A stretch of 34,575 bases of DNA from Cecembia sp. (GCF_007126775.1 NZ_SLAP01000159.1:1-34575), one strand, 5' to 3'. Counted from the first letter of the stretch, positions 22,610 through 31,864 are shown. Notes: generated by a model not told the origin, from the letters alone. Program-made: numbers and translations.

Positions 22610-24910
22610 TTACCGCTTGATCAAAAGTTTTTCGGTAACCGAGCGGCTTCCATCACTGAATTGCAGGAGATATACACCATCCGGGAGTTTTTCTATATTT
22701 TCTTCAAGTAGGGAAAGAGGGATCGTGCTGATGATATTTCCTTTTGCTGATAATAAAGTTACCATTGTTTGCATGGAATTCCAGTCTGAAGGAAATTGGA
22801 TTTGTAGGCCTCCTCCCTGATAAGGGTTAGGCCAAATCTTCAAGTCCCTGGAAAGTGGGAGCTCCCAGCCCTTCAACCTGAATACCCTACCATGACTGCG
22901 GTTTCCGCTTTGATCCACCTGTTCTATCTGAAAGTAAACGAATTCTACCGTAAATTTTTCACTGTATTCAAAATGGTATTGTTGTACCTCTTGACTTTCT
23001 CCTTTTGAATCGACCTCAGCAATTACTTCAAAGTCAAAAATATTCCCCTTGGAACGGAGGATTCGGAATTTTTGGTTTTTCTTTTCAGCAGCTGTACTCC
23101 AGGTTATTCTAACTGTTCCATTTTCCCATTGGGCCTCCTCTTCCAGCCAGGTTACTGGCAATACGGAGAGTACTCGGTAACTGCCCACGGTAAAAGTATT
23201 GCCATCTAATTCTGAAAACTCCAAGTTTCTCCTTGCCCATAACCATCCAGGGTCAAGCCCAAGAAGATGCGTACCAGGTGCCGGGACTCCATTCCCTACA
23301 ATCCTGATATCATCCACCTGATCTACAATCAGGTTTTCAGCAGAAATGCGCATTTCTAAAGGGGAGGGCGAAGAATTACTGCTGAAAATTTCGAAATAGC
23401 TATTCAGCTGATAAAGTATAGGCGTTCCATCAAGATCGTTGAAATCAGGATCCCAATCCGCACCTGGTACCTCAAAAAAACGAACTTGCAAATTTCCTCC
23501 CGGACTGTTTCCCAAGAGCTGCAGCATCCGGATACCTCCTTGGAAGAAATCCTCAAACGGCAAACTTGCATTGGAAGGATTCAAAACCAAGGGCAGGTTT
23601 AAATAGTGAAAACTTTCCAAATTCAGCCAAGATCCTCCCTCGTAGATTAATTCACCGGTGCCAGTACTGTTGATGATAAGGTCGTAACCATTAAAGTTAA
23701 GCTGACCGGAGCGCATGAGCATGGAGCCCCCGATGGAAAAATCACTATCCAGGAGGATGCTTCCAGAAGCTTTGTTGATTTCCACTTCCCTAACTGTGGT
23801 TGTCCAACCCAATATTTGCTGAATGCCTGTACCATTAAAGGTCAATTTTGTAGGAGCATCCCAAATGATCCCTGAAGCTTCCTGAACCAGGTTTCCGGTA
23901 ATACGGATTTCATCCTGCAGATTTTTCTCAGAGGCTCCCCTGAAGGCAAGGTGGTGGTAGTCAGTCGGTATCTGAGATCCTGGAAATGTGGTTTCTATCA
24001 TATTTTGAGTTCCTGCAGCTGCCTGATAACTGACCGTTCCCTCTAAAATTACAATAGCAGCATCCATCAGGGGAGCGTTTCCTCTTAATATCAAGTTTCC
24101 CCCTCCCTTTAAATGAAAAAGCTGGGCTGGGATGGTATTGGATCTCCTAAGGATGGGCTCGAGTGGGGCAGTACAATCAGAAATCAGGGTTGCACCAGGT
24201 TCTACGAGCAATTGCCCATATGGGCCTACTCCATTAAAAACAGCTTTGTTATTAAAGGAAAAGGTAGAGCAGGCCGGTATACCCATGGTATTGACTGTTT
24301 GGATCACTGTGCCGGATTGAATGATAAAAGAGTTGGCTTTAAAAGCAGAGTTGACCGTGAGGGTTTCCCCCGGTAGTGGATCAAAAACCACCGTATAGCG
24401 GCTATTGGTGGTATTGGCACTCCAAGAGGCTCGGTCTACTACCGTCCTTGATGATCCTTTAAATACAATTTTCCCAGTTTCCGGGTATATCCAATCTCCC
24501 AGGGCACTGCTTACATTGTTGAGAAAAAATAACCCTCCTTCTTTTCTCATAGCCCTCAAGGAACCATATACCTGAAGTTCGAAATTTTGTAGATTCAGCT
24601 TTGGGCCAGGGTCGGCAGCACTAAAAAGATAAAGGTGGTTTACTTCTTCGTCACCGGTTAGCCTAAGCTCATTTCCCTGATCAATAAAGACATTGTTGCT
24701 TGCATCTGGTTTTTGCACTGCTGCAAGCCAAAATGTTCCGTTCCAAACTTCCCAATTGGCAGGATCCTCAAAATCCCCAGAGGCAATACTCCTGTAATCT
24801 CCGGCCTCTAAAGGGATCTGTCCAAGGCATAGGAAAGAGAATATTCTTGCATTCCAGTAAAAAAATGCAAGAATCCAGTAAATTCGTGCCGATCGAAGTA
24901 TACCTGACAT
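22610..24910 (-). CDS. Large secreted protein with T9SS type A sorting domain
   Basis: This 766-residue secreted protein starts with a hydrophobic signal (IYWILAFFYW...FSFLCLGQ) and then GDYRSIASGDFEDPANWEVWNGTFW, a pattern typical of Bacteroidota surface proteins. It continues with long repeats of beta-helix-like strands (GNLILRGNAPL, NFELQVYGSL). Near residue 600 a fibronectin-like segment (VLPVTWLEEEAQWENGTVRITWSTAAE) precedes the C-terminal T9SS type A domain: LKIWPNPYQGG, then DGVYLLQFSDGSRSVTEKLLIKR. It is probably exported across the outer membrane by the Por secretion system and anchored or released. No catalytic residues are recognised. It stands alone between the GntP gene and a divergent DUF4105 gene. 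Confidence 0.88.
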   Translation of the reverse strand: MSGILRSARIYWILAFFYWNARIFSFLCLGQIPLEAGDYRSIASGDFEDPANWEVWNGTFWLAAVQKPDASNNVFIDQGNELRLTGDEEVNHLYLFSAADPGPKLNLQNFELQVYGSLRAMRKEGGLFFLNNVSSALGDWIYPETGKIVFKGSSRTVVDRASWSANTTNSRYTVVFDPLPGETLTVNSAFKANSFIIQSGTVIQTVNTMGIPACSTFSFNNKAVFNGVGPYGQLLVEPGATLISDCTAPLEPILRRSNTIPAQLFHLKGGGNLILRGNAPLMDAAIVILEGTVSYQAAAGTQNMIETTFPGSQIPTDYHHLAFRGASEKNLQDEIRITGNLVQEASGIIWDAPTKLTFNGTGIQQILGWTTTVREVEINKASGSILLDSDFSIGGSMLMRSGQLNFNGYDLIINSTGTGELIYEGGSWLNLESFHYLNLPLVLNPSNASLPFEDFFQGGIRMLQLLGNSPGGNLQVRFFEVPGADWDPDFNDLDGTPILYQLNSYFEIFSSNSSPSPLEMRISAENLIVDQVDDIRIVGNGVPAPGTHLLGLDPGWLWARRNLEFSELDGNTFTVGSYRVLSVLPVTWLEEEAQWENGTVRITWSTAAEKKNQKFRILRSKGNIFDFEVIAEVDSKGESQEVQQYHFEYSEKFTVEFVYFQIEQVDQSGNRSHGRVFRLKGWELPLSRDLKIWPNPYQGGGLQIQFPSDWNSMQTMVTLLSAKGNIISTIPLSLLEENIEKLPDGVYLLQFSDGSRSVTEKLLIKR

Positions 24911-24971
24911 TCCTTTTTCGTTTTAAAAATTGATCCAAGAAAAAGTTGCTTAGCTTAATAAAATTAATCTT

Positions 24972-26165
24972 ATGCGCTCCCTTTTGAAAAAATTGCTCCT
25001 CATTTATCCGTTTATTTATCCGGTTATTTTTATGTCTTATGCTCAGGACTATCAGATCAGCTTACTGACCTGTGATCCCGGTGAAGAATTGTATTCCGCT
25101 TTTGGGCACAGTGCCATCCGGGTTTTGGATAAAGAGAGCAATGAGGATTTGGTGTTCAACTACGGTACTTTTGATTTCAATACGCCATTTTTTTATGTAA
25201 AATTTACCCAAAGGACATTGGATTATATGCTATCAGTAAGCAGTTATGAAAGGTTTTTATATGAATACAATTACTACGAGCGCGGGATAAGGGAACAGGT
25301 TTTGGATCTGAATCAGGAGCAGGCGCAAAAAGTAGTAACATTTTTGAAAATCAATTACCTGCCTGAAAACAGATTTTACAGGTATGATTTTTTTTATGAC
25401 AACTGTGCAACACGTATCCGGGATGTGTTTGAATCAGTTTTGGGCAGGCAATTGGATTGGAATGAGGAGTCCGATCCTCCGCGTAAAACTTTCAGGAACC
25501 TAATTGATGAATATGTATACCCATTGCCTTGGGCAGATTTTGGTATAGATTTGGCACTGGGCTCAGTGATTGATGTTTATGCCTCTGAGCGGGAGAAACA
25601 GTTTTTGCCAGATTATATGGAAGCGGCTTTTGCAAGGGCAAAAATAGTGGGTGATGGCCCTACTAGACCCTTGGTGAAGTCGGATCATGTGGTATTGCAG
25701 TTTGAAGAAAGGGATGCTGGTATGGATTTTTTCAACCCCTACATTGTTTGGTGGCTCCTAGCCATAGGTGCGATGGTTTTGACCTATGTGGGATCCAAAA
25801 AAGCAAGACTGTTCAAGGGTTTTGATATCGTATTCTTCAGTGTTTTGGGGTTATTGGGGCTGTTGATCCTTGGACTTTGGTTTTTCACTTTTCACTCCCA
25901 GACCAAGTACAATTGGAATATCATTTGGGCTTTTCCAGGACATTTGCTAATGGCTATTGCCATGCTGAGAAATATCATGCGGCCTTGGTTGAAGAAGTAT
26001 TACCTCTTTGCACTGATCATGGCCAATCTTGCTTTGGTATTCTGGCTATTTGGAGTTCAATCTTTCCATCCAAGCATCATTCCGATTTTATTGGTTGTGA
26101 TTTTACGTACCAATTTTCTTTATTACAATTGGGAGAAATACCAGGCCACGCACAGGCTTAATTGA
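24972..26165 (+). CDS. DUF4105 (Lnb N-terminal domain-like) membrane protein
   Basis: This 397-residue protein has a signal peptide (to about residue 24), a DUF4105 periplasmic domain, and at least four transmembrane helices in the C-terminal half (about 255-390). The papain-like dyad is visible: His46 in AFGHSAIRV and Cys145 in FFYDNCATRIRD. The domain is named after Lnb, a lipoprotein N-acyltransferase system, so a role in lipoprotein acylation at the inner membrane is plausible but unproven here. It lies 58 bases upstream of uvrB in the same direction and may share a transcript, without an obvious functional tie. Confidence 0.88.
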   Translation: MRSLLKKLLLIYPFIYPVIFMSYAQDYQISLLTCDPGEELYSAFGHSAIRVLDKESNEDLVFNYGTFDFNTPFFYVKFTQRTLDYMLSVSSYERFLYEYNYYERGIREQVLDLNQEQAQKVVTFLKINYLPENRFYRYDFFYDNCATRIRDVFESVLGRQLDWNEESDPPRKTFRNLIDEYVYPLPWADFGIDLALGSVIDVYASEREKQFLPDYMEAAFARAKIVGDGPTRPLVKSDHVVLQFEERDAGMDFFNPYIVWWLLAIGAMVLTYVGSKKARLFKGFDIVFFSVLGLLGLLILGLWFFTFHSQTKYNWNIIWAFPGHLLMAIAMLRNIMRPWLKKYYLFALIMANLALVFWLFGVQSFHPSIIPILLVVILRTNFLYYNWEKYQATHRLN

Positions 26166-26223
26166 GGGAGGTAAAACTATTTGCCCCCATTAACTTGTTA
26201 TGTTTAGCTAAGAGAGGCACAGT

Positions 26224-28263
26224 ATGGATTTTAAACTTGTATCAGAATATCAGCCCACGGGGGATCAACCCCAGGCCATTTCCCAATTGGTTGAAGGGGT
26301 AAACGCAGGAGATCCCAGCCAGGTTTTGTTGGGGGTAACCGGATCTGGAAAGACTTTTACCATAGCCAATGTAATCCAGCAAGTACAAAAACCCACTTTG
26401 GTATTGAGTCATAACAAGACTCTTGCTGCCCAGCTATATGGGGAATTCAAGCAGTTTTTCCCGGAAAATGCGGTGGAATATTTCATTTCTTACTATGATT
26501 ATTACCAACCTGAAGCCTTTATTCCTACCTCAGGAACCTACATAGAAAAAGATCTTTCCATAAATGATGAAATCGAGAAGCTTCGACTGAGTGCAACCTC
26601 TGCTCTCTTGTCAGGAAGAAGGGATGTAATTGTGGTGGCTTCGGTATCCTGTATTTATGGTATTGGTAATCCGGAGGAATTTGGTAAAAATGTGATCCGG
26701 CTACAGGAGGGAGACAGGATTCCCAGGAATCAGTTGTTGTTCAAATTGGTCGATATCTTATACAGCAGGACCAATAATGACCTTTCTCACGGGACATTCC
26801 GGGTGAAAGGGGATACAGTTGATATATTTGTTGCTTATGCTGATTTTGCTTTTAGGATTTATTTTTGGGGGGATGAAATAGAAGCCATTCAAAGAATAGA
26901 TCCGGGCACGGGGAAAAAGATTTCCGATGAGAGGATCATTTCCATTTTTCCCGCAAATTTATTTGTTACCGGTAGAGATGTTATTGACACGGCCATTCAT
27001 GAAATCCAGGATGACCTGATGGCCCAGGTTTCTTTTTTTGAAAAGGACATGAAGCTTATAGAAGCCAAACGCCTTAGAGAGCGCACTGAATTTGACCTGG
27101 AAATGATCAGGGAGTTGGGTTACTGCTCAGGGGTGGAAAATTATTCCCGATATTTTGATAGGAGGAATCCGGGGACCCGGCCTTTCTGTTTGCTGGATTA
27201 TTTTCCGGATGATTATTTGATGGTCATTGATGAAAGCCACGTCACCTTGCCACAGGTTCGCGGTATGTGGGGAGGGGACAGGGCCAGGAAGGTGAATTTA
27301 GTGGATTATGGTTTCCGCTTGCCTTCTGCTTTGGACAACAGGCCTTTGAATTTTGATGAATTCGAAAGCCTGATCAACCAGGTAGTATATGTGAGTGCAA
27401 CACCGGCAGATTATGAACTGAACAAGACAGAAGGGGTGGTTGTAGAGCAGATTATCCGGCCAACAGGCTTGTTGGATCCTTTGATAGAGGTACGGCCAAG
27501 TGCCAATCAGATTGATGATCTTCTCGAGGAAATCGATGAGACGGTTAAATCCGGAGATCGCGTATTGGTGACTACACTGACCAAAAGAATGGCAGAGGAG
27601 CTTCAGAAGTACCTGGAGAGGGCAGGGGTAAAAAGTCGTTATATTCATTCTGAGGTAAAACCATTGGATCGGGTAGAAATATTGAGAGAGCTGAGACTAG
27701 GAGTATTTGATGTTTTGGTTGGAGTAAACCTGTTGCGGGAGGGTTTGGATTTACCTGAGGTTTCCTTGGTAGCGATTCTGGATGCCGATAAGGAAGGATT
27801 CCTGAGAAATGAGCGCAGTTTGGTCCAAACCATTGGCCGTGCAGCCAGGAATGAAAATGGGAGGGTTATTATGTATGCTGACAAGGTTACAGCATCCATG
27901 CATATGGCCATTGATGAGACCAAAAGGAGAAGAGGGATTCAGATGGCATACAATGAGGCTAATGGCATTGTTCCAACTACCGTGCGGAAATCCATGGAAA
28001 AAATTCTGGGTCAGACAAAAGTGGCGGACTCCAAGAAGAATGCCAAGGTATATCAAGAGGCTTATGAGAATGCCGAAACAACCATAGCTGCGGATCCTGT
28101 TGTACAGTATTTGAGTAAGGATAAATTGGAAAAATTGATTGTCCAGACGCAAAAGCAAATGGAGAAGGCCGCAAAAGAACTGAATTTTATGGAAGCTGCA
28201 AGGCTTAGGGATGAATGGCAAGGATTGAAGAACAGATTGGCGGAACTCAGTAGACTTTCTTAA
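26224..28263 (+). CDS. uvrB: Excinuclease ABC subunit B
   Basis: This 679-residue UvrB is full length for the family. It shows Walker A GVTGSGKT (37-44), the beta-hairpin region [29 protein letters not shown] as the Walker B neighbourhood, helicase motifs [20 protein letters not shown] and [15 protein letters not shown], motif [11 protein letters not shown], and a C-terminal UVR domain ([19 protein letters not shown]) that contacts UvrC. With UvrA it verifies damage in nucleotide excision repair in the cytoplasm. It is followed after 9 bases by an AlbA_2-domain gene, so the two probably share an mRNA. Confidence 0.98.
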   Translation: MDFKLVSEYQPTGDQPQAISQLVEGVNAGDPSQVLLGVTGSGKTFTIANVIQQVQKPTLVLSHNKTLAAQLYGEFKQFFPENAVEYFISYYDYYQPEAFIPTSGTYIEKDLSINDEIEKLRLSATSALLSGRRDVIVVASVSCIYGIGNPEEFGKNVIRLQEGDRIPRNQLLFKLVDILYSRTNNDLSHGTFRVKGDTVDIFVAYADFAFRIYFWGDEIEAIQRIDPGTGKKISDERIISIFPANLFVTGRDVIDTAIHEIQDDLMAQVSFFEKDMKLIEAKRLRERTEFDLEMIRELGYCSGVENYSRYFDRRNPGTRPFCLLDYFPDDYLMVIDESHVTLPQVRGMWGGDRARKVNLVDYGFRLPSALDNRPLNFDEFESLINQVVYVSATPADYELNKTEGVVVEQIIRPTGLLDPLIEVRPSANQIDDLLEEIDETVKSGDRVLVTTLTKRMAEELQKYLERAGVKSRYIHSEVKPLDRVEILRELRLGVFDVLVGVNLLREGLDLPEVSLVAILDADKEGFLRNERSLVQTIGRAARNENGRVIMYADKVTASMHMAIDETKRRRGIQMAYNEANGIVPTTVRKSMEKILGQTKVADSKKNAKVYQEAYENAETTIAADPVVQYLSKDKLEKLIVQTQKQMEKAAKELNFMEAARLRDEWQGLKNRLAELSRLS

Positions 28264-28272
28264 TAGAAAATC

Positions 28273-28911
28273 ATGACACTCCATGAAATACATAAAATAG
28301 CCCAACAAGGAGAGGGTCTGAACACAGAGTTCAAAAAAAAGGCCGCTTTTCCTGAAAAGATAGTCAGGGAAATTATCGCCTTGGCCAATACCAATGGGGG
28401 TTATTTATTGATTGGGGTAGATGATGACGGTTCTGTAAGTGGACAGCGGTTTATTGAAGAGGAAGTTTTTGTCATGGAGCGGGCCATTGAGAGATTGATT
28501 TTACCCAAACTCGCTTATGAAGTAGAGGTTGTCAAACTCAATCCCAAAAAAGGAGTGGCTGCTTTCCATATTCCCCATTCTTCAGAAAGACCCCATTACG
28601 TATTCGAAAATAACAGGAAAAAGGCTTTTGTGAGGGTTGCTGATAGATCCATTCAGGCCAGTAGGGAAGTCTGGGAGGTTTTAAAAAGAGGAAAGTATTC
28701 AAAGGATGTAGGCTTTACTTATGGCGATAAGGAAAATGTACTGATGAAGGCCCTAGCGGAGAAGGATCGGATTACCTTAAAGGAATTCCAGCAAATGGCC
28801 AAATTACCAAGATTTTTGGCCAGCAAAACTTTGGTACGTTTGGTTTTGGCCAATGTAATCCAGATCATTCCTCAGGAAAAAGAGGATTTTTACCAGGCTA
28901 AAGAGTCATAA
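28273..28911 (+). CDS. AlbA_2 (Schlafen-like) domain protein
   Basis: This 212-residue protein has an AlbA_2/divergent-AAA domain at the N-terminus: LNTEFKKKAAFPEKIVREIIALANTNGG (16-43) followed by LLIGVDDDGSVSGQ (45-58), and YVFENNRKKAFVRVADRS further on. The rest (about 140-212) looks helical and may be a winged-helix segment (ALAEKDRITLKEFQQMA). Such proteins are often annotated as putative ATP-binding or transcriptional regulators; the true activity is unknown. It is directly downstream of uvrB, and its stop overlaps that of the convergent PLP enzyme gene by 6 bases (28906-28911). Confidence 0.88.
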   Translation: MTLHEIHKIAQQGEGLNTEFKKKAAFPEKIVREIIALANTNGGYLLIGVDDDGSVSGQRFIEEEVFVMERAIERLILPKLAYEVEVVKLNPKKGVAAFHIPHSSERPHYVFENNRKKAFVRVADRSIQASREVWEVLKRGKYSKDVGFTYGDKENVLMKALAEKDRITLKEFQQMAKLPRFLASKTLVRLVLANVIQIIPQEKEDFYQAKES

Positions 28912-29820
28912 AGGCAGGGATAAGCCAAACCTTTCATTGAACCCGGCAACACCCTGTATACCGCCGGTATGCAGGAGCAGGATTTTGGATCCTTTTGGGA
29001 AATATTTTTTTTGGACAAGCTTCAGCACGCCATAGGCCATTTTTCCAGTATATATGGGTTCCAAAGGAATTTGAAAAGTAAGGTAAAACCAGCGTATAAA
29101 ATCCAAAAGTTCTGCTGTGTGTTTACCATAACCTCCAAAATGATAATTGTTTAGGATTTTGGTTTTACCATGGGTTTCAATTTGAAATTTTTTCAGCTGC
29201 CCGTCGATTTCCTGATGGATGAAGCTGCCTTTAAGTGCTGAAAATCCCAGTAATTCCTGATGGTGAAGGAGGCTGTTGGCCAATCCGAGAAAAGTACCCC
29301 CAGTGCCTAAAGGGGTACATATATGGGAGAAATCCTTATCTTCATTACTTAGGATTTCTGAGGTACCTTTGATAGCCAAATAGTTGGTCCCACCTTCAGG
29401 GATGAGGTAAAAATTGCCATAAATTTCCCGAAGTTCATCGATGAATTTAGGGCTTTCTTTGTCTCTATAGGCACTTCGGCTGATATAATGAAGACTCATT
29501 CCTTTTTCTTTTGCTGCATTAAGCGTGGGATTGATGGGAAAGGTCTCTTCGCCTCTGATCACGCCAACCGTTTGAAATCCTTCTTGTTCAGCAGCAGCTG
29601 CCGTGGCATAAATATGGTTAGAATAGGCCCCTCCAAATGTCAACAGCTTGTTTTTTCCTTCCTTTTTTGCCTGTTCAAGGTTGTACTTGAGTTTGAAAAA
29701 TTTATTACCGGAAGCAAGCGGGTGAATCTGATCCAGGCGTTTGATGGCAAGCTGCACTCCCTGAATTTCCCATAATTCATAAGAGAGCTTTTCCACGGAT
29801 ATCTGATTGGGGATGAGCAT
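28906..29820 (-). CDS. PLP-dependent ACC deaminase/D-cysteine desulfhydrase-like enzyme
   Basis: This 304-residue tryptophan-synthase-beta-type PLP enzyme has the substrate and cofactor loop PLASGNKFFKLKYNL (34-48), with Lys43 as the likely Schiff-base residue by analogy to ACC deaminase, then LLTFGGAYSNHIYATAAAA for carboxylate binding. THICTPLGTGGTF is the phosphate-binding region. Members cleave ACC or D-cysteine, producing ammonia and a keto acid. The sequence cannot separate the two activities; the D-cysteine desulfhydrase type is the more general guess. It is monocistronic and divergent from the RluA-family gene. Confidence 0.9.
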   Translation of the reverse strand: MLIPNQISVEKLSYELWEIQGVQLAIKRLDQIHPLASGNKFFKLKYNLEQAKKEGKNKLLTFGGAYSNHIYATAAAAEQEGFQTVGVIRGEETFPINPTLNAAKEKGMSLHYISRSAYRDKESPKFIDELREIYGNFYLIPEGGTNYLAIKGTSEILSNEDKDFSHICTPLGTGGTFLGLANSLLHHQELLGFSALKGSFIHQEIDGQLKKFQIETHGKTKILNNYHFGGYGKHTAELLDFIRWFYLTFQIPLEPIYTGKMAYGVLKLVQKKYFPKGSKILLLHTGGIQGVAGFNERFGLSLPL

Positions 29821-29881
29821 ATATTCCTTCTATTGTTATACAAATATCAAAAACTTTGGCAAATGCCCTTATTTTTGTGTT

Positions 29882-30925
29882 ATGGTATCAGATTTGGAAA
29901 ATGGCAATTTTGAAGAAGAGGAAGAAATAGAGCTTTTCGAACATTTTAGCTTTACAGTAGATAAAGGGCAGACATTGACAAGGATCGATAAGTTCCTGAC
30001 CGATAAAGTAGCCAATGCTACCCGAAATAAAGTCCAGCAAAGTATAGATTCGGGGAATGTACTGGTCAATGGTAAACCCACCAAATCAAACTATAAGATC
30101 AAGCCCTTTGATGAAATCAAGATATTTCTAGAAAAGCCTGTCAGAAATACAGAAGTATTGGCTGAACCCATTCCTTTGGATATTGTCTATGAAGATGATT
30201 ACCTCATGGTTTTGAATAAGCCAGCCGGGATGGTAGTTCATCCCGCCCATGGCAACTGGACCGGAACATTGGTAAATGGACTGGTGTATTATTTCAATCA
30301 GTTGCCCACCTTACCAGGAAATTCAGGAAGGCCTGGGCTGGTCCATCGCATTGATAAGGATACCTCTGGTTTGTTGGTGGTAGCCAAATCGGAGATAGCC
30401 ATGACTGATCTTGCTAACCAATTTTTTCACCATCAAATAGAGCGCACCTATATTGCCATGGTATGGGGAGAGCCATCCGAGGATAAAGGGACCATTGTGG
30501 CTCATGTGGGAAGGAGTGCCAAAGACCGAAAGGTAATGGATGCTTTTCCTGATGGTTCCTACGGGAAGCATGCTGTTACCCATTGGAAAGTTCTCAAAAG
30601 GTTGCGCTACGTCAGTTTGTTACAATGTAACCTCGAAACAGGAAGGACCCATCAGATAAGGGCACACATGAAATTCATGGGACATCCCCTGTTCAACGAT
30701 GCCATGTATGGTGGAGATAAAATCCGCAAGGGAACCCAATTTGCAAAATATAAAACCTTTGTTCACAATTGTTTTCAAATCATGCCCAGGCAGGCTTTGC
30801 ATGCCATGTCCTTGGGTTTTATTCATCCAATCAGTAAAGAAAAGATTTTCTTTGAAACGCCATTACCCGAAGATTTTGCATCTGTCCTTGAAAAATGGGA
30901 GAATTATGTCAACTTCGAAAAGTGA
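29882..30925 (+). CDS. RluA-family pseudouridine synthase (RluD-like)
   Basis: This 347-residue enzyme has an N-terminal S4 RNA-binding domain (about residues 33-95, RIDKFLTDKVANATRNKVQQ) and a catalytic domain with HRIDKDTSGLLVVAK (155-169), where Asp158 is the catalytic residue, and GRTHQIRAHM further on. It isomerises uridines in 23S rRNA; by domain order and length it is closest to RluD. I chose the ATG at 29882, because the frame extending to 29807 adds 25 unrelated residues overlapping the divergent gene. An acidic run EEEEEIELFE follows the start, as in other Bacteroidota homologues. Confidence 0.93.
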   Translation: MVSDLENGNFEEEEEIELFEHFSFTVDKGQTLTRIDKFLTDKVANATRNKVQQSIDSGNVLVNGKPTKSNYKIKPFDEIKIFLEKPVRNTEVLAEPIPLDIVYEDDYLMVLNKPAGMVVHPAHGNWTGTLVNGLVYYFNQLPTLPGNSGRPGLVHRIDKDTSGLLVVAKSEIAMTDLANQFFHHQIERTYIAMVWGEPSEDKGTIVAHVGRSAKDRKVMDAFPDGSYGKHAVTHWKVLKRLRYVSLLQCNLETGRTHQIRAHMKFMGHPLFNDAMYGGDKIRKGTQFAKYKTFVHNCFQIMPRQALHAMSLGFIHPISKEKIFFETPLPEDFASVLEKWENYVNFEK

Positions 30926-31162
30926 AATCATTAAAAAAGGATATCTTTTGCTGTAAAAAATCAATTTATAGCAGGGCAAAAATTGCATTTTTCTCATAAA
31001 ATAAGGCGGAAACCAAAAAACCATTATCAAGTTTTCAAAACAGGACTTTCCGCAATCGATTTTGATTTTCGATAATTGAATTATTTCTTCTAAAATTAAA
31101 AATACTGTAAAAAATACACTTAAATTTTATAAAGTTTTTAAAATCTGACTTTTAGGTTTAAA

Positions 31163-31195
31163 TTTGAACAATTAATAACAAAAGATTGTATATAG
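31163..31195 (+). promoter_or_regulatory. Promoter of the short tRNA-like unit
   Basis: TTTG (31163-31166) and TATATAG (31189-31195) are separated by 22 bases. Transcription would begin close to 31200, the first base of the acceptor stem. Confidence 0.4.
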
Positions 31196-31199
31196 GTAG

Positions 31200-31256
31200 T
31201 GTAGGATTAAAAATCAGGAAAGCTAAGCTATGAAGGTTCGAATCCTTCTCCTACAA
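31200..31256 (+). ncRNA. Miniature tRNA-like RNA lacking D and anticodon arms
   Basis: TGTAGGA (31200-31206) pairs fully with TCCTACA (31249-31255). GAAGG-TTCGAAT-CCTTC (31232-31248) makes a perfect 5-bp T arm with a canonical T loop, and A31256 stands in the discriminator position. Only 25 unpaired bases replace the D, anticodon and variable arms; CCA is not encoded. Acceptor stem and T arm match the longer unit at 31585-31708 almost base for base, with one T-stem change that keeps pairing. A promoter and a strong terminator (31288-31319) flank it. It could be an internally deleted pseudogene or a short non-translating RNA. Confidence 0.5.
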
Positions 31257-31287
31257 CTGGTTATTTTGGGTTTATTGTTAATTGACT

Positions 31288-31319
31288 AAGCTGTGAAATT
31301 TTGTTTCACAGCTTTTTTT
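31288..31319 (+). terminator. Intrinsic terminator after the short tRNA-like unit
   Basis: AAGCTGTGAAA (31288-31298) pairs with TTTCACAGCTT (31304-31314) in a perfect 11-bp stem with a 5-base loop, followed by a T run. Confidence 0.9.
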
Positions 31320-31545
31320 ATGTCCAGTGCTATCCTGTATCATAGGGATTGAATCAATAAATCTGAAATGGTAAGTGAAAAATTTGTTCATCAAAACTAA
31401 GAAAAATCGATTGCGAAATTTTTAATGATAACCTAAAAATCTGGACATCTATTTTTTAAAATACAATTAAAATAGTATTTTTATAAAAAATATGTAAAAA
31501 AAATACCAATTGTTTAAAAAAATTTTAAAAAATGAATCCCTTTAT

Positions 31546-31553
31546 TAATTTTG
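31546..31553 (+). promoter_or_regulatory. -7-like element upstream of the long tRNA-like unit
   Basis: TAATTTTG matches the TAnnTTTG consensus exactly. Transcription from here would add about 25 bases of 5' leader before the acceptor stem. No well-spaced -33 TTG is seen. Confidence 0.35.
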
Positions 31554-31584
31554 ACCTGTCTTAAACGCAAGGCGCATGACATAA

Positions 31585-31708
31585 TGTAGGATGTTGAAAC
31601 TGGCAGACAAGCCCTCCTGTCTCGGGGGTGGAGATCCGGGGATAAAGCGCACCAAGAGCTCTGGTGTTGCCTAACTGCTCCGTGGAGGTTCGAATCCTTC
31701 TCCTACAG
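31585..31708 (+). tRNA. Aberrant Leu-type tRNA with GUC anticodon and enlarged variable arm
   Basis: The 124 bases fold as a tRNA. The acceptor is TGTAGGA/TCCTACA; the D arm TTG-AAACTGGCAGA-CAA has a Leu-type loop. The anticodon stem CCCTC/GGGGG encloses CTGTCTC, so T33 is followed by GTC (Asp) with T at 37. The T arm is GGAGG-TTCGAAT-CCTTC and the discriminator is G; CCA is not encoded. The variable region runs from about 31635 to 31683 and is closed by GGAG/CTCC. It contains a further hairpin CACCA/TGGTG, far larger than the normal 10-20 bases. Leu-like D loop, Asp anticodon and G discriminator conflict, so ordinary decoding is unlikely. Its own terminator follows. Confidence 0.55.
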
Positions 31709-31738
31709 CAAATAATTGGCTTAAAATTAGTCAAAAAG

Positions 31739-31784
31739 GCAAATTGTTACGTTCAATACAGGGATGTTACAGTTTGCTTTTTTT
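31739..31784 (+). terminator. Intrinsic terminator after the long tRNA-like unit
   Basis: GCAAATTGTTAC (31739-31750) pairs with GTTACAGTTTGC (31766-31777) with one mismatch and one G-U pair, followed by seven T residues. Confidence 0.75.
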
Positions 31785-31864
31785 GTTATGATCAAATTCA
31801 AGTTCAGGATTTAGGTTTTTTCCATGTCATTTGTATTACTTTTACTTACTGTATAGTTAACTTG

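Larger units (their letters stand above)
31047..31419. repeat. Inverted repeat bracketing the first tRNA-like unit
   Basis: CGCAATCGATTTT at 31051-31063 and its exact reverse complement AAAATCGATTGCG at 31403-31415 are about 340 bases apart, with further matching T/C-rich bases outside. They flank the tRNA-like element at 31200-31256 and its terminator. They could be the ends of a small mobile (MITE-like) element; no clear target-site duplication is visible. The gene-free stretch 30926-31864 otherwise contains the two tRNA-like units listed separately. Confidence 0.35.

Noticed and set aside
31232-31707. T-arm direct repeats as attL/attR of an integrated element
   Set aside because: Both copies also contain the matching 5' acceptor strand, and the 400 bases between them hold no integrase or cargo, so paralogous units fit better than att sites.
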